DNA of 12,960 nt from Betaproteobacteria bacterium (GTDB lineage: Bacteria; Pseudomonadota; Gammaproteobacteria; Burkholderiales; Sulfuriferulaceae): NCBI GenBank assembly GCA_003455595.1, contig DMQT01000283.1, forward strand, positions 5,618 through 18,577. The letters are read 5' to 3'. A program made the position numbers and the translations under genes. Each line of letters starts with the position of its first letter. Position 1 is the stretch's first letter. The notes beneath the pieces are model-generated. The model had not been told where the DNA came from. It saw nothing but the letters and a program-made list of their open reading frames with translations, and did no database searches. Of the stretch, positions 7,078 through 12,960 are shown one piece after another.

Positions 7078-7867
7078 GGGCGTGCATCAGGCGCAAATAG
7101 ATCGGTGAGAAAGCGGCATTTTGCGTGATTTCAATCAAATGTTCGCGCGCCAATTCCAGCATGGCGATAAAGGTGACAACCAGCCGTGACCTGCCAAGTG
7201 CCGGATCAAACAAACGGGAAAATTCGATATGGTCATCATGTTGCAGCACATCCAGCAATTGGCTCATCGCTTCGCGCACTGAAAGTGCCTGATGCCCTAC
7301 TTTGTGATGCTGCTGGGTACCTGCGCGTGCGATCAGCCCCAACCAGGCAACGCGCAAATCAGCTGGTTCGACATTGGGTAACCATTTTGCTGCATCTTCG
7401 CGCCACACTTCTATCGCTAGATAATCACGACCGGCACGCGGCTGGTCTTCCAGCGCCAGTGCTGCGGCTTTCATTTGTTCGTATTCGAGTAGGCGACGCA
7501 CCAGTTCGGCACGTGGGTCTGCCTGTTCGTCTGATTCATCACTATGCGCATGGCGGGGCAACAGCATGCGCGACTTGATCTCGATCAGCAATGCCGCCAT
7601 CAGCAAATACTCCGCCGCCAGTTCCAGCTGTTTGCTGCGCATCAAGTCCACATACACCATGTACTGACGTGTCATCTCAGCCATCGGAATATCCAGCACA
7701 TCAAGATTATGGCGCCGTATCAGGTACAACAACAAATCCAGCGGCCCCTCAAAGGCGTTCAGATACACCGCCAGTGCGTCAGGCGGAATGTATAAATCCA
7801 GAGGCATCTCAGTGAAGGGTTCACCATTTACCAATGCCATTGGTGGCGTGTCGATCGTTTCGGTCAT
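7070..7867 (-). CDS. scpA: Segregation and condensation protein ScpA (kleisin)
   Basis: The kleisin subunit that bridges the SMC heads. From the chosen ATG it has 265 residues. The N-terminal kleisin signature [32 protein letters not shown] is followed by the helical [21 protein letters not shown]. The middle is variable and acidic. The C-terminal winged helix (about 190-262) has [13 protein letters not shown] and [22 protein letters not shown]. The frame stays open further upstream, to a TTG at 7906 and an ATG at 7897. I prefer ATG 7867 because it is preceded by a GATGAG stretch and gives a family-like length. The gene heads an scpA-scpB pair, separated from trpS by an oppositely transcribed gene, so it probably has its own promoter in 7868-8060. 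I could not identify that promoter. Confidence 0.93.
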   Translation of the reverse strand: MTETIDTPPMALVNGEPFTEMPLDLYIPPDALAVYLNAFEGPLDLLLYLIRRHNLDVLDIPMAEMTRQYMVYVDLMRSKQLELAAEYLLMAALLIEIKSRMLLPRHAHSDESDEQADPRAELVRRLLEYEQMKAAALALEDQPRAGRDYLAIEVWREDAAKWLPNVEPADLRVAWLGLIARAGTQQHHKVGHQALSVREAMSQLLDVLQHDDHIEFSRLFDPALGRSRLVVTFIAMLELAREHLIEITQNAAFSPIYLRLMHAHE

Positions 7868-8048
7868 CTCATCACTTTTCCCGCATGCCGCACGCATTCC
7901 ACCCAATGGTGCGGTAACACTTGGTTACACACTGATACCCCTGCCGCCAGCACCCGAATATAAGCTTCAGTCATGGCTCATCCAGACGAAAACAATCTGC
8001 GCTGAATCAGTTAGGCAACATTACCAGACATACTCGTTCCAACGACTC

Positions 8049-8053
8049 AGGAG
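8049..8053 (+). promoter_or_regulatory. Ribosome-binding site of the His-rich exported protein
   Basis: AGGAG lies 7 nt before ATG 8061. The frame is open back to an ATG at 7788, but only the 8061 start has a strong site and a signal peptide, so this site decides the start. Confidence 0.75.
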
Positions 8054-8060
8054 ACCCACC

Positions 8061-8423
8061 ATGAAAATATCACAGCAGTTTTTAGCGGGCATTGCACTTG
8101 GCACCGGGCTTTTATTTGCCCTGCCCGGTCTAGCGCAGGCTGACAACGACAGGCCACGCGTCGGTGTTAATCTTTCTTTTGGCGTACCGATTTATGATTC
8201 GCCTGCCTATGTCTATGCTCCGCCTCGTCCGGCGTATATTTACGCGCCGCCCCGTGCCGTCTATTATGGCCGTGGCTATGAAGGCCGCGACTATGATCGC
8301 TGGAATGATCATCCACATTGGAGACATCATGACCACGATCACGGCCGATGGGGTGGTGGTGACAGGTATGGTGATGACCGACATGGCGACGGCTGGCAAC
8401 ATCGTGGCCACGATGACGATTGA
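8061..8423 (+). CDS. Small exported Tyr/Pro- and His/Asp-rich protein
   Basis: A 120-residue protein of unknown function. A clear Sec signal peptide (1-27) ends in AQA before DND, so the protein is probably periplasmic or secreted. The mature part starts with a short hydrophobic strand (VGVNLSFGVPIYDS). Two imperfect 9-residue repeats follow, YVYAPPRPA and YIYAPPRAV, then YYGRGYEGRDYDRW. The last 39 residues are very polar, with about nine His and ten Asp plus Gly, Arg and Trp. Exported proteins with Pro/Tyr repeats and a His-rich tail are common in betaproteobacteria and are mostly uncharacterised. Metal binding by the tail is an inference. The low-complexity 3' half also keeps other frames open. 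The gene lies alone on the plus strand inside the minus-strand trpS-scpA cluster, as if inserted there. No terminator is visible in the 49 nt before the end of trpS. Confidence 0.8.
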   Translation: MKISQQFLAGIALGTGLLFALPGLAQADNDRPRVGVNLSFGVPIYDSPAYVYAPPRPAYIYAPPRAVYYGRGYEGRDYDRWNDHPHWRHHDHDHGRWGGGDRYGDDRHGDGWQHRGHDDD

Positions 8424-8472
8424 TCAAGTGCTGTCACGGGCTATCTGCTGCATCCTTGGCTAAGGCCGGGGA

Positions 8473-9675
8473 TCAGTCGTAACGCAAGCCCATCGCTTCA
8501 CGCACATCCCGCATGGTTTCGCGCGCCAGTTCGCGTGCTTTTTCACAGCCGTCAGCAATCAAATTGCGTACCAGAGACGGGCTTTCGAGATACATCTGCG
8601 CACGTTCGCGCATCGGCTCCTGCTCTTTGAGCACGGCATCGATTACCGGTTGTTTGCATTCCAGACAGCCAATACCTGCACTGGTGCAGCCGACCCGCAC
8701 CCAACTCTGGACGTCTTCTGGAGAATACACCTGGTGCAGTTGCCACACCGGACACCTCTCCGGCGAACCCGGGTCGGTACGCCGCACACGCGCCGGGTCG
8801 GTCGGCATGGTGCGGATTTTCTTGGTCACGCTATCGGCATCCTCACGTAGCGTGATGGTATTGTTGTAGGACTTGGACATTTTTTGTCCATCCAGCCCGG
8901 GCATGCGCGAAGCCGTCGTAAGCAATGATTGCGGCTCTGCCAGGATCATTTTTCCGCCCCCTTCGAGATATCCAAACAAGCGTTCGCGATCCCCCAGGGA
9001 AAGATTTTGCTGTTCATTCAGCAGCGCGCGCGCAGATTCCAGCGCTTCATCGTCGCCTTGCTCCTGATAACGATTACGCAATTCCTCGTACAAACGCGCT
9101 TTCTTGCTGCCCATTTTTTTGACTGCGGCCTCGGCTTTTTGCTCAAAGCCGATTTCACGCCCATACAGGTGATTGAAACGGCGTGCCATTTCGCGGGTGA
9201 ATTCGATGTGCGGCACCTGATCCTCACCCACCGGCACCTGATTGGCACGGTAGATCAGAATATCGGCACTTTGCAGCAAGGGATAACCCAGAAAACCGTA
9301 GGTTGATAGGTCTTTTTCAGTCAGCTTTTCCTGTTGATCTTTATACGTCGGTACGCGCTCTAGCCAACCCAGGGGCGTGATCATCGATAGCAACAAATGC
9401 AACTCGGCATGTTCCGGCACCTGCGACTGGATGAACAATACGGCTTGCGAAGGATCAACGCCTGCGGCCAGCCAATCGATAACCATTTCCCAGACGTTGT
9501 CCTGAATCACTTCGGGGCTATCGTAATGGGTGGTCAATGCATGCCAGTCGGCGACAAAAAACAGGCACTCATATTCATGCTGAAGTTTGATCCAGTTCTT
9601 CAATACGCCGTGATAATGACCAAGATGCAAACTGCCCGTTGGGCGCATGCCAGATAAGACTCGATTTGCGTACAT
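8473..9675 (-). CDS. trpS: Tryptophanyl-tRNA synthetase with a four-cysteine (Fe-S type) motif
   Basis: A 400-residue class I synthetase that charges tRNA(Trp) using ATP. The Rossmann core begins SGMRPTGSLHLGHYHG, with the HIGH-type motif HLGH at 17-20. The second signature, KMSKS, is at 265-269. Between them, at about 178-245, is a charged helical insertion not found in short (about 330-residue) TrpRS; it accounts for much of the extra length. In the anticodon-binding part, Cys308, Cys330, Cys337 and Cys340 form C-x21-C-x6-C-x2-C. This nearly matches the [4Fe-4S] motif known from Thermotoga maritima TrpRS (C-x22-C-x6-C-x2-C), so a cluster is likely but not proven. The ATG lies 3 nt after the stop of the M50 protease gene, indicating cotranscription. 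No T-box or attenuator is visible upstream. Confidence 0.96.
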   Translation of the reverse strand: MYANRVLSGMRPTGSLHLGHYHGVLKNWIKLQHEYECLFFVADWHALTTHYDSPEVIQDNVWEMVIDWLAAGVDPSQAVLFIQSQVPEHAELHLLLSMITPLGWLERVPTYKDQQEKLTEKDLSTYGFLGYPLLQSADILIYRANQVPVGEDQVPHIEFTREMARRFNHLYGREIGFEQKAEAAVKKMGSKKARLYEELRNRYQEQGDDEALESARALLNEQQNLSLGDRERLFGYLEGGGKMILAEPQSLLTTASRMPGLDGQKMSKSYNNTITLREDADSVTKKIRTMPTDPARVRRTDPGSPERCPVWQLHQVYSPEDVQSWVRVGCTSAGIGCLECKQPVIDAVLKEQEPMRERAQMYLESPSLVRNLIADGCEKARELARETMRDVREAMGLRYD

Positions 9676-9678
9676 AAT

Positions 9679-10380
9679 TTAATTGGTAATAATTTGAATG
9701 AGTGCGAGGATTTCTGCGTGACCTATACCGGAAAGTGCCCCTGCAATGATGATAATGAGCATTAACAGAGGACTCAATATCAAACTCAGCCAGCCAAGGA
9801 ACATCAGACCCAGCAGAATATAAAATCCGTAAGGTTCAATTTTCTCGAATTTGTATGCAAGCCTTACTGGAAGCAAACTTACCGCGATACGACCGCCATC
9901 CAGTGGCGGCAGCGGCAACAAGTTAAGCGCCATTAGCACCGCGTTGATAAAAATACCCGCAGCGCCCATCAATGCCAGTGGCTGCGTGTAACTATCGCCC
10001 AAGGCAAGCCCGAGCTTGATTACCAATGCCCAGAAAATCGCCATGAGCAGATTGGCGGCCGGCCCGGCTGCAGCGACCCACAACATGTCACGCTTGGGGC
10101 TGCGTAACGCACCAAAATTCACCGGCACCGGTTTGGCCCAGCCAAACAAAATAAAGCCGCCCCCTAACACCTTGCTCATCAATAAAATTGTCAGCGGCAC
10201 TAAAATCGTACCAACCGGATCAATATGCTTGAGCGGGTTCAAGGTGACGCGCCCTAGCATCCACGCCGTTTTGTCGCCGAAGAATTTGGCGACATAGCCG
10301 TGAGCAGCTTCATGCAGGGTAATGGCAAAAATGACCGGTATCACCCAAATGCTTATTTTTTGTATCAGATTCAGTTCCAT
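9679..10380 (-). CDS. Site-2 protease-like M50 family membrane metalloprotease
   Basis: A 233-residue polytopic inner-membrane zinc protease, the size of the compact (YwhC/FtsH-linked type) M50 group without a PDZ domain. The zinc site is TLHEAAHGY (His23, Glu24, His27) in the first membrane helix. The third ligand is Asp161 in NLLPLPPLDGGRI. About five to six hydrophobic segments are visible (near 8-28, 56-76, 98-122, 135-157, 186-215). The family cleaves other proteins inside the membrane; the substrate here is unknown. This type of gene is often next to trpS and yciO in proteobacteria, so the neighbourhood is normal and says little about substrate. The ATG shares one base with the yciO stop (TAATG), which implies translational coupling. 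trpS follows by 3 nt. Confidence 0.9.
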   Translation of the reverse strand: MELNLIQKISIWVIPVIFAITLHEAAHGYVAKFFGDKTAWMLGRVTLNPLKHIDPVGTILVPLTILLMSKVLGGGFILFGWAKPVPVNFGALRSPKRDMLWVAAAGPAANLLMAIFWALVIKLGLALGDSYTQPLALMGAAGIFINAVLMALNLLPLPPLDGGRIAVSLLPVRLAYKFEKIEPYGFYILLGLMFLGWLSLILSPLLMLIIIIAGALSGIGHAEILALIQIITN

Positions 10381-11006
10381 TAATTCAATCCAAAGGGTTG
10401 CAGAGCGCCAAGTCCCACCCGTATCAAGACGGGTTCGGCGTGTGTGAGGTCAATAACCGTGGTCGGTTCCACGCCGCAGGCGCCCGCATCCACAATTAAT
10501 TCCAGGCGTTTTTCGAGGCGTTCACGAATGTCTTCTGCTTCATGCATGGGAAGTTCATCGCCTGGCAAAATCAAGGTCATGCTTAAAATTGGCTCGCCCA
10601 ATTCTTCCAGCAATGCCAACGTAATGGGATGCAAGGGAACGCGCAAGCCAATGGTATTGCGCTTGGGGTGTTGCAGCCGCTTGGGCACCTCACGCGTGGC
10701 TTCCAATATGAAGGTATAGCTACCCGGCGTATTCGCTTTCAGCAAACGGAACTGGACATTATTGACTTGGGCATAGCGGGAAATCTCAGACAAATCCCGG
10801 CACATCAACGTGAAGTGGTGCTTGTCATCCACTTCACGAATTGCACGGATACGATCTTGAGCTGACTTGTCGCCCAGATGACAGCCGAGTGCGTAACTGG
10901 AATCGGTTGGAAACGCCATCACGCCGCCATCACGCAAAATAGCCACCGCCTGTTTGATAAGGCGCGGCTGAGGATTATCCGGGTGCAACGTAAAGTATTG
11001 CGACAT
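10380..11006 (-). CDS. yciO: YciO, Sua5/TsaC-family protein
   Basis: A 208-residue protein of the Sua5/YciO/YrdC fold. It resembles E. coli YciO closely along its length as I recall it: HPDNPQPRLIKQAV, GGVMAFPTDSSYALGC, HHFTLMCRDLSEISRYA, NTPGSYTFILEATREVPKRL, KRNTIGLRVP and PTTVIDLT. TsaC/Sua5 make threonylcarbamoyl-AMP for the t6A37 base of tRNA. YciO is a separate paralogue whose in vivo role is not settled, so a tRNA-modification role is inference here. At the position where TsaC has a Ser-x-Asn motif this protein has SMT, a divergence from TsaC. It sits between the exoribonuclease gene (3-nt gap) and the M50 protease (1-nt overlap), an arrangement partly shared with the E. coli yciV-yciO pair. 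Confidence 0.92.
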   Translation of the reverse strand: MSQYFTLHPDNPQPRLIKQAVAILRDGGVMAFPTDSSYALGCHLGDKSAQDRIRAIREVDDKHHFTLMCRDLSEISRYAQVNNVQFRLLKANTPGSYTFILEATREVPKRLQHPKRNTIGLRVPLHPITLALLEELGEPILSMTLILPGDELPMHEAEDIRERLEKRLELIVDAGACGVEPTTVIDLTHAEPVLIRVGLGALQPFGLN

Positions 11007-11009
11007 GGA

Positions 11010-11855
11010 TCAGCAATCCGCCCAGTCGTGCCAGATCGGCGTGCATAGCGTCGGCAATGCAGGCAAGCGTCCAATATCGCGGTAGCCCTCACCTGGGGCA
11101 TGAAAATCCGAACCGCGAGATGATAGCAAGCCGAATTTAGCTGCGAGGTTGGCAAAGTGCGGATATTGCTCAGGCGTGTGGCTACCGGTCACAACCTCAA
11201 TGCCGACGCCACCCAGCGCTCTGAATTCTTCCAGCAGCTCGAGCATTTTAGTGCTACCCATGTCATAGCGGCCCGGATGGGCCAGCACCGCTTGGCCGCC
11301 ACTCGCATTAATCCAGCCAACAGCATCGGCCAGATTGGCCCACTGGTGCCCGACGTAGCCAGGCTTGCCCTTGACCAGATATTTTTTAAATACAGTACGG
11401 ACGTCCTTAACGATGCCCTGCGCGACCAGAAAGCGCGCAAAATGCATACGACCGATCAGATTCTTGTTATCAGCGTGTTGATAAGCGCCTTCGAGGCTGT
11501 TTTTAATGCCCGCCTTGTCCAGCTGCTCAGCCATTTTTGCCGCGCGTTCGCGGCGTCCCGCCCGGATACCTTCCAGGCCTGCAACCAGCATCGGGTGCAA
11601 TGGGTCAATCTGCAAACCTACAATATGCAGGGTGTGCACACCCCAGCTAACGGAGATTTCTACGCCATTTATCAAGCGAATGTCGTGCTCAGCCGCAGCA
11701 TTGCGCGCCGGGTCCAGACCCGACACATCGTCATGGTCCGTCAGCGCCAGCACTGTCACGCCCTGCCCTGCCGCCCGTGCAACCAACTCGGCGGGCGGTA
11801 GCTTGCCGTCGGAGATATTGGAGTGGCAATGAAGATCGAAATTGGCTTCGGACAT
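11010..11855 (-). CDS. rnm: PHP-domain 5'-3' exoribonuclease (RNase AM / YciV family)
   Basis: A 281-residue metal-dependent enzyme. The PHP metal ligands are in order: FDLHCHSNISDG (His9, His11, Asp16), ALTDHDDVSGL (Asp40, His41), NGVEIS (Glu66), an HTLH segment near 74-77, AHPGRYD and the late GSDFHAPGE. This is the complete set for the polymerase-and-histidinol-phosphatase domain. Family members in E. coli (YciV, RNase AM) trim the 5' ends of ribosomal RNAs and also degrade short oligonucleotides and 3',5'-nucleotide bisphosphates. It is the first gene of the minus-strand cluster and is followed 3 nt later by yciO, as in E. coli, which supports the rnm assignment over other PHP proteins. 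A candidate extended -10 lies just upstream. Catalytic residues look intact. Confidence 0.88.
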   Translation of the reverse strand: MSEANFDLHCHSNISDGKLPPAELVARAAGQGVTVLALTDHDDVSGLDPARNAAAEHDIRLINGVEISVSWGVHTLHIVGLQIDPLHPMLVAGLEGIRAGRRERAAKMAEQLDKAGIKNSLEGAYQHADNKNLIGRMHFARFLVAQGIVKDVRTVFKKYLVKGKPGYVGHQWANLADAVGWINASGGQAVLAHPGRYDMGSTKMLELLEEFRALGGVGIEVVTGSHTPEQYPHFANLAAKFGLLSSRGSDFHAPGEGYRDIGRLPALPTLCTPIWHDWADC

Positions 11856-11882
11856 GGTGGGTCACTTGTGGAATACACACAA

Positions 11883-11891
11883 ATCATAGCA
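11883..11891 (-). promoter_or_regulatory. Candidate extended -10 promoter for the rnm-yciO-M50-trpS operon
   Basis: On the minus strand TGCTATGAT (TGn plus TATGAT) lies 27 nt before the rnm ATG, in the 74-nt gap between the divergent genes. No clear -35 is present, which is allowed for extended -10 promoters. This was found by eye only. Confidence 0.4.
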
Positions 11892-11929
11892 AAATACGTC
11901 CACCCCCACTATCAAAGCCTTGTTTAACC

Positions 11930-12649
11930 ATGCCTATCCCCGCGGAAATCCGCACCAGCTTTGCCGATGCCAACCGCCTCGTGCAGCAATCCTTCATCGA
12001 ATCCGGTATTCAACCAGGTGAGCAGGTCACGCCCGATCAACTTGGCGAAGCCATCGAACAATTTATATTTGTCTTCGACAAGCTCGACCGCGAGCACGGT
12101 GAAACAGGCCCCGTGCCGTATGACGACGTCAGCCAGATGGGCGATCATGCAATCGGCTTCATCATGGATCTGGCTTACTGGGCTGATCGCCTGCGCTTAC
12201 CTAAATCCAAAATGGATCTGGAAAAAACCGCGTTGGCAGTTGCGCACTGGGTGATTCGGCACGATGGTGAAATACGCACGCTGGAGCCGTTGGTCAACAG
12301 CCTTGCCGCGAGTGCAAACTTGACCCAAGACATTCCGACGCTCAAGGCTATGAGCGAGGTGATTGCAGATGTGATCGAGCACGCCACACCCGCAATCAAG
12401 AGCGATCTTGAGAAACACGACGTTACCCGGCCCTGGCGCATCCTTAATCTGAATTACGCGATTGTCGCCACCCGTACGCAAGATCGCGCAATCATCGAAA
12501 AAGCCTACGACACACTGGGGCGAAACCTACCAGAAGATTGCCCCACATTTTTTGAACAGGGTTTGCAACAGGCACAAAAAGACGTTTATGGTCCCGAAGT
12601 GCGCGAACTGATGCAGGACTATTTCAAACGTTGGGCAACACGGCACTAA
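11930..12649 (+). CDS. Hypothetical protein upstream of yciB
   Basis: A 239-residue soluble protein that I do not recognise. It lacks a signal peptide and transmembrane segments. The composition is acidic and mainly helical. Notable stretches are YDDVSQMGDHAIGFIMDLAYWADRL (about 64-88), DLEKTALAVAHWVIRHDGEIRTLEPLVNSLA (about 95-125) and RPWRILNLNYAIVATRTQDRAIIEKAYDTLGRNL (about 170-205). The repeated paired helices recall TPR-like helical repeats, but no canonical TPR consensus is seen. I chose ATG 11930 because coding-like sequence begins there; the frame stays open upstream to 11777 but overlaps rnm on the other strand. The ribosome-binding site is poor. It lies 3 nt before yciB and is probably cotranscribed with it, which hints at an envelope or cell-division link, by context only. 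Confidence 0.8.
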   Translation: MPIPAEIRTSFADANRLVQQSFIESGIQPGEQVTPDQLGEAIEQFIFVFDKLDREHGETGPVPYDDVSQMGDHAIGFIMDLAYWADRLRLPKSKMDLEKTALAVAHWVIRHDGEIRTLEPLVNSLAASANLTQDIPTLKAMSEVIADVIEHATPAIKSDLEKHDVTRPWRILNLNYAIVATRTQDRAIIEKAYDTLGRNLPEDCPTFFEQGLQQAQKDVYGPEVRELMQDYFKRWATRH

Positions 12650-12652
12650 ACC

Positions 12653-12960
12653 ATGAAATTTCTATTCGATTTCTTTCCGATACTGCTATTTTTCATCGCC
12701 TATAAATTTGGTGGCATTTATGTGGCGACCGGCGTTGCCATTGCTGCCAGCTTTGTGCAGATCGGCTGGGTTATGGCGCGCGGCAAAAAGGTTGAGCCCA
12801 TGATGTGGATCAGCCTGGCAATCATCGTTTTTTTTGGTGGCGCTACCTTGCTGCTGCACAATGAAACCTTCATCAAATGGAAGCCTACCGTGCTGTACTG
12901 GCTGTTCGCAGTGATCCTGCTGGGGGGGGCATGGCTATTCAAGAAAAATTTCATCCGCGT
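12653..12960 (+). CDS. yciB: Septation protein A (YciB/IspZ family), 3'-truncated
   Basis: Inner-membrane protein of the YciB/IspZ family, linked to septation and envelope integrity. Only the first 102 residues of an expected ~180 are in the window. The start [21 protein letters not shown] is the family signature, and ATG 12653 is 3 nt after the upstream stop. Hydrophobic segments are visible at about 7-38, 53-70 and 79-95. The basic loop ARGKKVEP lies after the first pair of segments and WKPTVLYW before the last visible one, both typical of the family. The coding sequence contains a run of eight G (near 12922-12929), giving Gly-Gly in frame. No break is seen up to the window edge. Confidence 0.92.
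   Translation, partial: MKFLFDFFPILLFFIAYKFGGIYVATGVAIAASFVQIGWVMARGKKVEPMMWISLAIIVFFGGATLLLHNETFIKWKPTVLYWLFAVILLGGAWLFKKNFIR

Noticed and set aside
7912..7926. Short inverted repeat gtaac-acttg-gttac upstream of scpA
   Set aside because: A 5-bp stem is expected by chance and no promoter elements accompany it.
7788..8060. Upstream extension of the His-rich protein frame to 7788
   Set aside because: It overlaps scpA on the other strand and would bury the signal peptide; the strong AGGAG before 8061 fixes the start.
8130..8463. Long open frames on both strands over the His-rich gene
   Set aside because: They arise from low-complexity CAT/GAT/GGC codons; none has a ribosome-binding site or sensible protein composition.
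8424..8472. Possible terminator between the His-rich gene and trpS
   Set aside because: The only stem is ccttggctaagg with four base pairs and no T-run.
10809..10838. 10-bp inverted repeat (arms 10809-10818 and 10829-10838) inside yciO
   Set aside because: It falls in codons for a well conserved part of YciO (REVDDKHHFTL), so coding constraint is a sufficient explanation.
11630..11643. 14-bp perfect palindrome gggtgtgcacaccc inside rnm
   Set aside because: It lies in the PHP domain coding region (GVHTLHI), with no loop and no promoter nearby; a chance result of His/Val codons is likely.
11777..11929. Upstream extension of the 239-residue protein to 11777
   Set aside because: The added 51 residues are Arg/Trp-rich, unlike a normal protein, and lie antisense to the start of rnm.
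1..12960. Search for CRISPR arrays, toxin-antitoxin pairs, integrases, IS ends or phage genes
   Set aside because: I saw no regularly spaced repeats, transposase or integrase motifs, and no small paired toxin-like genes; the window is mostly housekeeping genes.

Overview
The window looks like chromosomal DNA of a betaproteobacterium, most like the Nitrosomonadales (Gallionella, Sulfuriferula and methylophile relatives). The reasons are the operon rnm-yciO-M50 protease-trpS-scpA-scpB-rluB, a 400-residue TrpRS, and an outer-membrane porin ending in a C-terminal Phe. This placement is from gene order and protein style only. Coding density is high. I see no rRNA, tRNA, CRISPR array, insertion sequence, prophage gene or attachment site.

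Left part (1-5051). A 5'-truncated outer-membrane porin (+) converges on a glutathione S-transferase gene (-), and the two share a 17-bp hairpin that contains the GST stop codon. Divergent from the GST gene is a two-component pair: a soluble, double-PAS, NarL-class histidine kinase and a LuxR/NarL response regulator. They end at a second hairpin. A small membrane protein made of tandem TM-helix repeats, related to MscS/CmpX but without the MscS beta domain, follows.

Central part (5062-11855, minus strand). A long housekeeping cluster reads right to left: PHP-family 5'-3' exoribonuclease (rnm/yciV), yciO, a site-2-type M50 protease, trpS, scpA, scpB, rluB and a 133-residue protein of unknown function. 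Junctions are very tight (3-nt gaps, a 1-nt TAATG overlap, an 8-nt scpA/scpB overlap), so most are probably cotranscribed. The cluster joins RNA maturation, tRNA charging, chromosome condensation and rRNA pseudouridylation. It is interrupted between trpS and scpA by one gene on the opposite strand, encoding a small exported His/Asp-rich protein.

Right end (11930-12960, plus strand). Divergent from rnm is a 239-residue protein I do not recognise. Three nt later comes yciB/ispZ (septation protein A), cut by the window end.

No clearly new multi-gene system is visible. The points most worth a second look are a four-cysteine motif in TrpRS that matches the [4Fe-4S] motif of Thermotoga maritima TrpRS apart from one spacing, a 10-bp inverted repeat just upstream of the kinase gene, the two hairpins without U-tracts, the His-rich gene inserted in the conserved operon, and two unrecognised proteins in conserved-looking contexts. 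There is no gene-free stretch longer than 300 bases; the longest is about 193 bases (7868-8060).
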